Source: Ciona intestinalis
Taxonomy: Eukaryota; Chordata; Ascidiacea; Phlebobranchia; Cionidae
Assembly: GCF_000224145.3 (NCBI RefSeq)
Contig: NC_020178.2
Location: 1,722,391 to 1,786,390, forward strand
Direction: 5' to 3'
DNA length: 64,000 nt
Position numbers and translations under genes: made by a program. The number at the start of each line of letters is the position of its first letter. Positions within the stretch are counted from its first letter, which is position 1. The notes under the pieces were generated by a model. It did no database searches. It worked only from the letters and a program-made list of their open reading frames with translations, and had not been told where the DNA came from. Shown piece after piece: positions 34,694 through 45,900 of the stretch.

Positions 34694-37600
34694 TTATTCA
34701 TCAGTGAACCTGAACGACCGATGCCACGGTCCATGATTTCTGCTCCATGTGTGAGGATCACCATTTTGTGAGGCGTTGTATGAGGGTTGTCCTTCCACTA
34801 TTTCAACATGGACTGTTTGAAACTGATTCTCTGGAGGTAAATATGTGTTTAAAAATCACCACGGGATTTGCACTGTGGGAGTTATGTAACTTGTCTCTCT
34901 TGGAAATTGACTTTTATTACAAGAATGTTGTGTTTTATACACCTTATGCGCTAACTAGTTACCATGTATGTAATTTTGTGGGCGAATAAATGTAATCTTT
35001 TTATTATTAACTGGCGGGGCAACAACAGACGTTCTAACACGAGTGTTCTGTTTCATACACCTCGTGCCAACTTACCAGTAACCATGTATGTAAGTCAGGC
35101 AAGTTGTCACCGGAAGCATAAAACAGTTCCTGACAAAGGTTACATGTGTATACAAGTTACCAACAATTTTGCTCAATATTCCTATTTTCATTTATTTGAT
35201 ATCCTAGTTTACATAAACAGCCGACTCCTGTACTGGAGTGGTTAACTTACTTAGTAACTTCCCGTCTATCAGTGCAGCTTTACATATATATGAGTTGTCC
35301 GTATAAACCCCACTTCCCCACACAGAATCAGTGGATAAGTAACAATACCCTGAACATTCAACGTCAAATCTTTCCTCTGTAAAGTCACTGCCTTGTAGAA
35401 GACACGACTTGTGTTTTGCTAGGAAAATAATGGGGCCAATATATGACATGGGGCCAATATATAACATTGGGGTCAATATATGACATGGGGCCAATATATG
35501 ACATGGGGCCAATTTATGACATGGGGCCAATTTATGACATGGGGCCAATATATGACATGGGGCCAATTTATGACATGGGGCCAATATATGACATGGGGCC
35601 AATTTATGACATCGGGCCAATATATGACATGGGGCCAATTTATGACATGGGGCCAATATATGACATGGGGCCAATTTATGACATGGGGCCAATATATGAC
35701 ATGGGGCCAATTTATGACATGGGGCCAATATATAAAATGGGGCCAATTTATAACATGGGGCCAATTTATGACATGGGGCCAATTTATAACATGGGGCCAA
35801 TTTATGACACGGGGCCAATTTATAACACTGGGCCAATTTATAACATGGGGCCAATTTATAAAATGGGGCCAATTTATGACATGGGGCCAATATATGACAT
35901 GTGGCCAATTTATGACATGGGGCCAATATATGACATGTGGCCAATTTATGACATGGGGCCAATATATGACATGGGGCCAATTTATAAAATGGGGCCAATT
36001 TATAACATGGAGCCAATATATGACATGGGGCCAATATATGACATGGGGCCNNNNNNNNNNNNNNNNNNNNNNNNNNNNNNNNNNNNNNNNNNNNNNNNNN
36101 GTCCATTTTATAAAATGGGTCCAATATATGACATGGGCCAGTATATGACATGGGGCTAATTTATGACATTGGGGCTAATTTATGACATGGGGCCAATTTA
36201 TAAAATGGGGCCAATATATAACATTGGGCCCAATATATAACATGGGGCTAATTTATAACATGGGCCCATTTTATAAAATGGGGCCAATATATGACATGGG
36301 CCAGTATATGACATGGGGCCAATATATGACATTGGGGCTAATTTATGACATGGGGCCAATTTATAAAATGGGGCCAATATATGACATGGGGCTAATTTAT
36401 AACATGGGGCCAATTTATAACATGGGGCCAATATATGACATGCGGCTATTATATGACATGGGGCCAATATATAACATGGGGCTAATATATGACATGGGGC
36501 CAATATATAACATGGGGCCATTATATTGCATAGGGGCTAATATATGACATGGGGCTAATTTATGACATGTGGCCAATATATGACATGGGGCCAATTTATA
36601 AAATGGGGCCAATTTATAAAATGGGGCCAATTTATGACATGCGGTTAATATATGACATGTGGCCAATTTATGACATGGGGTCAATATATGACATGCGGTC
36701 ATTTTATAAAATGGGGCCAATTTATGACATGGGGTCAATATATGACATGGGGTCATTTTATAAAATGGGGCCAATTTATGACATGGGGTTAATATATGAC
36801 ATGTGGCCAATTTATGACATGGGGCCAATATATGACATGGGGCCAATTTATGACATTGGGCCAATATATGACATTGGGCCAATATATGACATGGGGCCAT
36901 TTTATAAAATGGGGCCAATATATGACATGGGGCCAATATATGACATGGGGCCAATTTATAAAATGGGGCCAATTTATGACATGGGGTTAATATATGACAT
37001 GTGGCCAATTTATGACATGGGGCCAATATATGAGACGGGCCAACTACTATATATTCATTTATTGTTATATTAGATTTTATTTATATTTATGGCCAATTAT
37101 AATTAGACTATTTGAACATCAGCTTACCTTTTCTTTCCGTATCACGGGTTGATATAAGACTCATAAATATAAATGAGTTCTGTGTGGAGTTGTATGAATG
37201 ACTTTGAATATCAGTAGCTTTACTGTATGTCCCATAATACGACAACATGCCTTTGCTTTTCTTCACATAGGTTGGTAGGCTTAGTTCTATAAACAGAGTG
37301 TTTGAATATGCTTTCATTGATAACTTTAATTATATACCTTATTCTAATTGTGTGCTACCAAGTAAAACGTAATACATAAATAAAAAGCTTTTCTGGTAAA
37401 ACAACGTAATTGTATTATTGTTTTACTTTTGAGTCTTATACCCAGTTTAACGACTATCGTTGCCCTTTATAAGTTACATTTACCAACCAAATCTTATTGT
37501 CTGATCCATGGTGGCAGCCATACATATACTTGATACATCTGCATACACATATGTCCCATATATACGTCTCGTATCTTCAGGTGTATCTCGACACTCAGAA

Positions 37601-40600
37601 TAAGATGGACAGATCAGCATTACAATGTCTGCTGTAAACTTCTCTGCAGTTGTGCTGCAAGAAACTGGGATAAAATGTAAGTTTTGGTGATTAAATAAAT
37701 GAGTGTAACTTATTTGTTCCTTGTAATGCGGGACAATGACAGTCGTTATACCACGACTGTTCTGTTTCATACACCTAATGCCTGCTTACGAGTTACCACG
37801 TATATAACTTATTTACCCTCGTACGGTTGGGCAATGGTAGTCGTTATAACACGGGTGTTCTGTTTCATACACCTTGTGCTCAAAAGTTTCCACGTATGTA
37901 ACTAATTTATCCTCGCATGGCAGGGCAACGACAGTCATAATAACATTGGTGTTCTGTTTCATACACCTCGTGCCCGCTTACAAGTTACTGCGTATGTAAC
38001 TTATTTATCCTTGCAACGACAGTGGCTATACGTACATAAATTAGTTAATGTTTAGTATTTCGCATTTTTTATTAATTAAATGGCCAACTGGCCATAGATA
38101 TTATAATGTTAATCTATGATTATTAATATTTTTACCTTGAAATGTAAAGGAAGCCCCGGACACCCCATGTGTTGTACTTGTTATTCCATGTTTATAATTC
38201 CCAACGTAGGAAGTTAAGCCCGATGTTCGATATCCACTTATTAATCCACCAGTGTCTACAATATGTCTATTTTAAACTGGGTGTTGGTGATTAGAACATT
38301 GGTTTATATATAGTAAGTTGAAAATAATGAAAATGCATGCAAGATGAAAGAATCAAACATGGACAATCTTACCCTAGCCTAATAAACTTTAAACCAGGTC
38401 TATTTTAAACTGGGTATTGTTGTTTTAAAACAGGGGTGTAGATCTTAATTAGTGGTTGACAAAGTATCAATTACTGGGTGGGCCCATGGGCTGCACGTTT
38501 ATTTAACATAAACAATTTTTTTAAATGATTACGAAATAGTTTTTAAAAGTTCATTTTTTTCATAATAATAACAGACGGTGCAAATAGTTTATAAAAATGT
38601 TTGTTTTTCGCATACGTTAACAGCGTTATTATAAGTTTATAACAAGCAAACCAGCGTTAATCTGTCCATCATGAACTGCAGCCGCGCAAATGTTCGAATC
38701 TTCAGAATAAATATTATTCCCTTTGACTTGGTAGTTAGCTTGGTCACACCTTGGTGGGCAGAAACCAACAAACCAATCTTTTTCCTCGATACTTGTCCCA
38801 TTCATTGAGCATGGGATGGCTGGTGCTGTGTGTTAATAATATAGCTGTTTGTCAGTCACTAATTTAGTGCATTTTGCATGTCTTTGAAATATATGCAAAT
38901 ATATACAATAAAATATAAATAGGATGAGAAAATGGAAGAAAAAGGTGCCCCATCTTCCCCACCCTATATATTGCTATTATGTGGGGTCCTATTTTTATTA
39001 TGTTTAAAATATTAAACAAAAAACAAAGCTGTTTTGAACCCTATAAATGTTAGCCTTAGAAAGTCCAAACGTACTCCTTAAGTTATACAAACATTTAGTT
39101 TTACCGTTAAATAGGAATCCATGTTCGGTAAAATCTCTTCTAAAAGAATTCACGCCATTCTGGGTCTTCCATCGTTCGTCCCACTTATTTATATTAACAT
39201 TACGTACTTTATACACGGTGACTCTACCCCCTCTGCCTGTATTGTTAATGTTATGTATTAAATTCAAAGACAACTTTTAAATTCATTACTCATTCAGATT
39301 CAATCACATTTTGCATTTTTTTTTTAATATTTAATAATTTTTTTAATAAATATTTTTAAATACTTATTTTACGTCAATCTTATTTTTTTATGTTAATTAT
39401 CTTTACCTTTCTTAATAACTCCATCGAATAACGCTGCATTGCAGATTCCCGACCTAGTGTGGTATATCCCTGACCCAAATATCATTACCTTATCTGTGCA
39501 ATGCTTGGGGCAATCCACAGTGTAAACTTTTGCTGATTCTTGCATATCAAGGAGCTTACATGCGCTAACCTCTGCAAAGGTAATGTAACAACTTCATTTA
39601 CTTTTCTATATAATCTAAAGTTCAACCTTGAGATTCAATCGTGTTTTGCAGTTTTCTTTGAAAATTATTATTTAATTGATGAGTTTGCTTGAAAGGATTC
39701 AAACAAAAATAGTTGATAATGTTTATCAAGCTTTAAATTTAGATTTTTGATAAAACTTTATATAAATGAACAAATTTATTCATCTTCGCGTGGCAAACAC
39801 CATTATAACACAGGTGTTAACACAAACGTCGTTATAACACAGGTGTTCTGTTCCATACACCTCATGCTCAAAACGTTTAATTTACCACAGAAATTTTCAC
39901 TATTGAATAAACTTTAACTTTACCTTGAAATTGGAAGAACACCCAGTAGTAGTGGTCATCCCTAACGCTATGAACACCGTGTCTTATACTTCCTTTAAAT
40001 CTATGTTGGCCAACCCTTGTATATACTGTCACTTTGCCGCCTGCGTCTGTATAATATTATCATTCGTTTATTCAGGTTGAATGTCGCAACATACATAAAA
40101 TACAAATATCCTAATCGTGTTTTAAACAATTAACAACAGTCTATGGGAGTCATACCAAGACCCACCCCACTAAATAAATCTTCTCACTTTGACATGAAAG
40201 AAAAGATACACTTAATTATAGTAGGGTGGGGAAAGATAGGACACTATAAGCACATAATATACAAATATCCTGACTGTGTTTTAAATAACTAACAACAGTC
40301 TATGGGAGTCGTGGGGATACGGTTTTATAATTCTTTGAATATTCTTTGTTTACTACCAAATGGGACGAAAAATGGAATAAAAATGAGTTCCATCTGACCC
40401 TACACTACTATGTATATATATCTACAAATATATTAATTCAAATATGTTAACGTTATGCATCGACTTAAATTGTTATTAAGGATCTTAATGCTTAGATATA
40501 TATACTTGTAATTCTCCCATCATGTACAGCTGCAGCACAAACTTCTGAATACCCAGTATAATGGTTGGTCCCAAACACCCTGTTAAACCTCCTTACACAG

Positions 40601-41270
40601 TTTGCCGGACAAATCACATTTTGTTTGAAAGTCTTGATGTCCACTCCAAGTGTCTTGCAAGTTACTGTAACCAAATTTGTTTTTACATATAGGTATGGAC
40701 ACTTAGTAATTGTAAGGGAAGTTATACTTGTTTTTTATAATATGTTATTGAATATAAGGAACCAAATTATATATGTTATTGAAAATAAGGAACCAAATTA
40801 TAATATGTTATTGAATATAAGAAACCAAATTATAATATGTTATTGAATATAAGGAACCAAATTATAATATGTTATTGAATATAAGAAACCAAATTATAAT
40901 ATGTTATTGAATATAAGAAACCAAATTATAATATGTTATTGAATATAAGAAACCAAATTATATATGTTATTAAGTACAAGTATGGTTTTATGCAGGTCAG
41001 GGATATGGTTTTATAATGTTTGTGTAATCTTATAATATTATTCTTAAAATCTTAAATAAACAACTGATGATATAAATGTCAATTTATTTAATATTTTAAG
41101 GTGGTAATCTTAAAATATTTTATATGTTTGTCAAGGCTTATTTATTGATTACAAGAATTTATCTATAAATAACAAATTATGTTACATAACTTACTGTTAT
41201 AATAAGTTGAATCTGCCCAAGATGTACCAAATATAATCATAAGAAATCCAAAAGTAATTGTAGCTCTCAT
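34694..41270 (-). CDS. Secreted protein with five tandem LCCL domains (LCCL gene 3)
   Basis: Eleven minus-strand exons, 5' to 3': 41270-41195, 40664-40506, 40046-39924, 39571-39407, 39236-39105, 38825-38652, 38255-38136, 37664-37488, 37286-37128, 35418-35251, 34830-34694; 1590 nt, 529 aa. Every exon has the same length as in LCCL gene 2 except exon 9 (159 instead of 162 nt). The signal peptide MRATITFGFLMIIFGTSWA differs by two residues from gene 2. LCCL domains are at about 26-119, 120-218, 219-316, 317-428 and 429-529. Exons 6-8 and 10-11 look almost identical to gene 2 in DNA as well as protein, while exons 5 and 9 have diverged. The intron between exons 9 and 10 contains the 18-bp satellite and an assembly gap, so intron length is unknown but the coding exons are complete. 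Confidence 0.85.
35430..37045. repeat. 18-bp satellite, LCCL gene 3 intron
   Basis: About 85-90 units of CCAATTTATGACATGGGG and CCAATATATGACATGGGG, often alternating to give a 36-bp period, with TTATAAAATGGGG variants more common towards the 37-kb end. It is in the same intron as the satellite of LCCL gene 2 but about twice as long, and interrupted by 50 unknown bases. Confidence 0.94.
36051..36100. other. Assembly gap of 50 N
   Basis: Fifty undetermined bases in the middle of the satellite. The round number suggests a fixed-size scaffold gap, so the true array length is unknown. Confidence 0.99.
37690..38035. repeat. ~100-bp dispersed repeat, three to four units
   Basis: Intron between exons 7 and 8 of LCCL gene 3: CGACAGTCGTTATACCACGA, AGTCGTTATAACACGGGTGT, CCTCGCATGGCAGGGCAACG. 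The matching intron of gene 2 also holds this family, so it predates the duplication. Confidence 0.88.
38920..38972. mobile_element. GGGTGGGGGAAGA MITE, copy 9 (right end only)
   Basis: Only about 50 bp of the right end survive (AGGTGCCCCATCTTCCCCAC). It is in the intron matching that of copy 5 in gene 2, so it may be the same ancestral insertion reduced by deletion. Confidence 0.7.
40085..40152. mobile_element. GGGTGGGGGAAGA MITE, copy 10 (internal fragment)
   Basis: Matches only the internal part (TACAAATATCCTAATCGTGT to CAGTCTATGGGAGTC). It corresponds in position to copy 6 of gene 2 and has the same truncated left border. Confidence 0.75.
40217..40412. mobile_element. GGGTGGGGGAAGA MITE, copy 11
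   Basis: Full-length copy 65 bp after the copy 10 fragment; left end ATAGTAGGGTGGGGAAAGAT, right end TGACCCTACACTACTA. No counterpart in the same intron of gene 2, so it may have inserted after the duplication. Confidence 0.85.
40733..40975. repeat. 32-bp tandem repeat in LCCL gene 3 intron 1
   Basis: Seven to eight copies of ATGTTATTGAATATAAGAAA plus CCAAATTATAAT, with G/A variants that partly alternate. Not present in intron 1 of LCCL gene 2. Confidence 0.9.
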
Positions 41271-42915
41271 TTTGGGATCTTATCTTCAATTCAGTTTTTT
41301 TGTGTTTCAAACTCTTGCATGTATTTATTTCATTTACTATAACTGCAATTAAGTTTTAGCTCTGTTCAGTGGATTTTCTTTAAAAATTGTTTTGTTCACT
41401 TATATTTTTCGTTGTTTATTTGTTTTTAATAAAGAATAAGATTTTTAGTAGCATGTTATTTGCAATAGCAGTTCTTTCTTTGCTACACTATCTGTAGGGT
41501 TTATGTTTTCTTATATTTAAATTTAAAAAGCTGAAACTGTTTTAAATCTTTACTTGTTATCATTTCTTAGTTCATTATAACTAGTTCTTTCAATTCTTGT
41601 TGTAGTTTGATTTCTGTTCTTGTAGTTAAATTCTTCTTCTTTGAATTTAATTGTTTTTTTTATTTGTTTTTTTAACCCTATTTGTTCTTCCTTTAATTGC
41701 TGTTCTTGTAGTTTATTTTTGTTTTAAATTCAACTGTTTTTTTTTGCTATACAAACTGGTTAAACTAAAATTCAGTAAGGCTTATATTTATAGTTGTTTA
41801 CAGTTTTTGTTTCAAACAGTTGCTCAAACATTAGCTTAACTATAGCTCTTCACATAAATAGCAGCCATTGAAATGCAGAATGTCACTGTGTTAAACCACA
41901 ACCACCCACACATTATAAGTTATGTAGAAGTGATTTTCTCCTTGTGTGGGCTGTACAGATAACATCTTAAGATCAACACAACTCTGTCAGTGGGTTCACC
42001 AGAGTTTTGATGGATTAAGTTAAAATTTGCTGCCATGGCAGTTTATGACTGTCTTTTTTAACTATACATTTGATAACCAACCAACTCATTCAAGGTTTTA
42101 TATTTATTTTAGGATATGAATGCTTTTAATATATCTGACATAGTATAGCATCAGGATATGTGTAATACGTGTAACCATGGTGTAACACAACAGCTTATAG
42201 CAGGCATTCGGACAATAGGCTGATATGAAAAGATAATATTTGTTTAAAGTTGTCTTTACAAATATAGCCCTTTATCATATTTGTGTATTAGTAACTGAAC
42301 AAAGGCGATCCAGGTAATTTAATATCTTAATGTATGTTAGCAGAATTACTTTTGTCTGGATAGGTGATGTACTGCTTTAGTATTAATAGTATATTTGTTT
42401 GGTTCGGATCTGTGAGATCATATTACATGTGTATTCATACCATGTATTAATGCGTATGAAATAGGACGCTCGTATTGTAACGACTGTCACTGCCACGTGA
42501 GATTAAATAGCGTGAATCATTAACGAATGTAGGTATATCTGTTTGTTAAAATGGTATAGTTCTAATATATATGGAAATCTTTTAATAGGCAAATATAACA
42601 TGTTTATATGCGGACTCTGGGGAAGTAAAAAAGTATTTTTGTTTACGTAGGGAAACCCCCTATGCACAATATTGTGCAATAACTTTGTAAAGTTTGCTTT
42701 GCGAAAGTTTATGGCAGTATAGCTTAGAATCTTAGATTAAAGTACTTTGTGGACGTTCTTGCGACCCAAAATTATGTTTCTTTTTTTGTGTTTATGTATT
42801 TTTATTAAGGTACCGGTTCGTAATCGACTGGTACATAATTGCTATAGTTAGTAAAAGCAAGTGTTGTGCGTTTGGTTGAGCGAATTATTCTTTGATTTTT
42901 CATCGTGTTTGGCCA
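41271..42915. other. Divergent spacer between LCCL gene 3 and GNL1
   Basis: Contains the CTTGTTCT/TTTGTTTT-rich upstream zone of LCCL gene 3 (41300-41760), the conserved block (41877-41980) and about 900 bp of AT-rich DNA before the GNL1 start codon. No exon was recognised. The two genes are transcribed away from each other. Confidence 0.6.
41877..41980 (-). promoter_or_regulatory. Conserved upstream block of LCCL gene 3
   Basis: Third copy of the block (CCACAACCACCCACACATTA, GTAGAAGTGATTTTCTCCTT, GGGCTGTACAGATAACATCT), about 610 bp upstream of the start at 41270. Similarity stops sharply after AAGATCAACA, whereas the other two copies continue. Confidence 0.5.
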
Positions 42916-45900
42916 ATGCCGAGAAAGAAACCGTTCAGTGGAAAGCAAAAGAAACAACAACTGCACGATAAACGTATCAAGAAAGGTAAGAAGTTAATCT
43001 GGTGAAGGATCCTCTGGTACATCATGGCAGAATAGGCTGGTGGAAAGTGACAAGTGTTAGGGGACAGGGGGTGGTGGTTAGGGGGTTAGTGATTAGAGGT
43101 TGGTGGTTAGCAAATAATGTATAAATGTTACAAATAATACACTAGTGTTATATATATATTGTTTCTAATGTTTGTATTGAAACCTACAAGAACCCATGAT
43201 ATTGTACCTCGTCCAAGAACGGATCAATTAGGACCAGCTCAACACTTAATACAAAGGGAATTTTAGCTCTGAGGATACAGTTATACAATTCGAAAATTAT
43301 ACTTTACTTACTAAAAATGCTATGATAAGAGAATGAAAATATGAACCTCTTTTCCCTAAGTATTATATACATACATAGAGTCATAGACCACCATACTATT
43401 TATCATTATTCCACCCCAGGGTCTTCGGACCACCCTCCCCAAGTACAAACATGGCAACCATCATCATCTGATAAACCAACTGAACCCCATTCTTCACATT
43501 CACTACCTGAAGCCAAAGAGCATACCAAAGGTAGGCTATTATATATTTATAATTATATATAACTTAATCTGTTCAACCTATACTCACCAAAAATAGGGGT
43601 GGCAAAATGCTGGTCTTGCCAGGCATGGTTTTTAACATGTAATCGTAAATTTGGCTTCTAGTATAAAATAAACGACATTAATTTTCGATAAAATCTTGCC
43701 ATATTTAAAATGATTCTATAATAAACATTTTATACTGGAATCGAACTCATTTTCCAAGTTTTATTGCCTTTATTTCTTCTTACTTGGAATTTTAGAATTT
43801 AACTCCAATTTCTGTGCAGTAATTTGCCATAATTATAATATTTCTATGCAGGAATTTGAGATAATTATAATATTTCTATGCAGGCGTTTACGATCCCTCT
43901 CGTTTCCATCTTAACTTCTTGAAAGAATCACGCGAGGAGCTAGAGAGGAGGAAGAAAGATGCTCAAAGTCTTCCTGTCATCTTTGTGGATGAACGAGAAC
44001 TTGAAGCAGACATCAAGGATGTCTATAGACCTGGATCAGGTAATAACATTTCTATGGACAAGATTTTTGTACAAGTTTATAAGATTTTCATGTGCAAGGT
44101 CATAGGGTATGAAATACTAATATGATAATTTAATCAATGAATGTAACTTGCATTATCCCCCATGTCCAGAAAACGACAGTCATTATAATACAGGTGTTCA
44201 TACACCTGGTGCTAGGTTACGTTTGTTCATACACCTGGTGCTAGGTTACGTTTGTTCATACACCTGGTGCTAGGTTACGAGTCTTAGCATACAAGTCATT
44301 ATAAGTCTCAGCATTCATAAAGTATTTGTATACAAAGTATTTTCAGATATGATTTTAATTACATTTCATATGTTTCATTCCACCAACAGTGCTCGACGTG
44401 CCCAAGCGACCCACATGGAAATATACAATGTCTAAACAACAAGTTGAAAGGAAGGAAGAAGCTTATTTTAAATCTTACTTGATGAATATTTATGAGGAAT
44501 TTGGCGAACAGAACCTGAGTTATTTTGAACATAATCTTGAGGTGGATAAATATCATGTATTTCTTGTAGTAGTTGTGTATTCATATTCTATATGGGTAAG
44601 ATCCTACAGTGTATCATGGGTGCTGAGATTTAGTACAGAGTTGCTATTGTTCAAACCTAATATCCTGATCATGTTTCAAACAATTAACAATGGTCTATGG
44701 GAGTCGTGAGGATACGGTTTTATAATTCTTTGAATGTTCTTTGTTTACTACCAAATAGGAAGAGAAAATAGATAGAAAAAGTGTCCCATCTTTCCCCATC
44801 CTACTATATGGAAATTTGTTAGTTGGTTCTACAGTATTCTTAGGCCGTATCTCTTTATATTTTATATGATTTCTATAGACATGGCGGCAAGCATGGAGGG
44901 TTTGGGAGATGAGTGATGTCATCGTCATGGTAACTGACGTTAGACACCCGGTAACATAGAGATCTTTTATTTATGTTATATAAATATTAGTTTCTTTTCA
45001 AAAGTAATAGACGAATATCGTGCACATTTTTTCAAGTTCAATCATTTTTACTGATGTGTTTTTTCAAGTTCAATCATTTTTACTGCGGAGCCAAATTTAA
45101 TTGACTTTTACTTTTGCGCTAAATCTTGATATCATATAACAAGTGCATTAACCAAGGAACACTTGAACCAATAAGTTAGATTTGTTTCACAGAAATAACA
45201 GTCAGTAGAAAATAACAGTAGTACCCTTCCAATAGATCCTCCACTTCTCCCCTGCTTTATACGAATATGTGACCAAGGAATTGAACAAACCTCTTATATT
45301 GGTTTTAAACAAGATCGACTTGGTCCCTGCTAATGTCATTGCTGCGTGGACTTCATATTTTAAGGAGTAAGTATTGGTTTAAAAGTCAATGTTTATAAGC
45401 TAACTTACCATAGGTGCGTATCTTCATATAATTTCAGCACAAAAGTGAGTTACAGAACCCTAATATCATTAGTGACCAAGGGGTTGAAGCAATTATCATT
45501 AAGTTTATCAGCCAAGTTTGCATATTTCCACAATGATAGCAGAATTAATTTTAAACTCCTACTCATGGCGCGTCCTGTTATCTGTAACAAATTGTTGATA
45601 TCATCACAATCTGAGTCAGCAGAAACCTTTTAAAGCATAGTATTTCTACCTGTAACAAACCTTTACTTAGTTTTATTATTCACAGATTATTCCCGGAGCT
45701 TCACGTAGTTTGGTTCACTTCATTCCCACAAGATGTGAGAAGTGTGGATCTCGCTAATAGTAAGTTCCTAGCTTCATAACTACACTGAATAGTTGATCTT
45801 GCGAATAGTAAGTTCACTTAACATAGTTATACAGCGTGTGGTATGGAAACATAGAGAACCCAAACATAGTACAACATGCATATTTGTGCAGAGAAAAGTA

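Noticed and set aside
34700-34845. Plus-strand exon reading HDFCSMCEDHHFVRR with a GTAAAT donor, duplicated at 27630-27765
   Set aside because: The minus strand reads the terminal LCCL exon with the right phase, 137-nt length and stop. The plus-strand frame is a shadow, and the donor-like GTAA is part of the minus-strand acceptor side.
35443-37073. Long frames on both strands over the larger satellite
   Set aside because: Same reason; they also run through the N gap, and composition is pure repeat.
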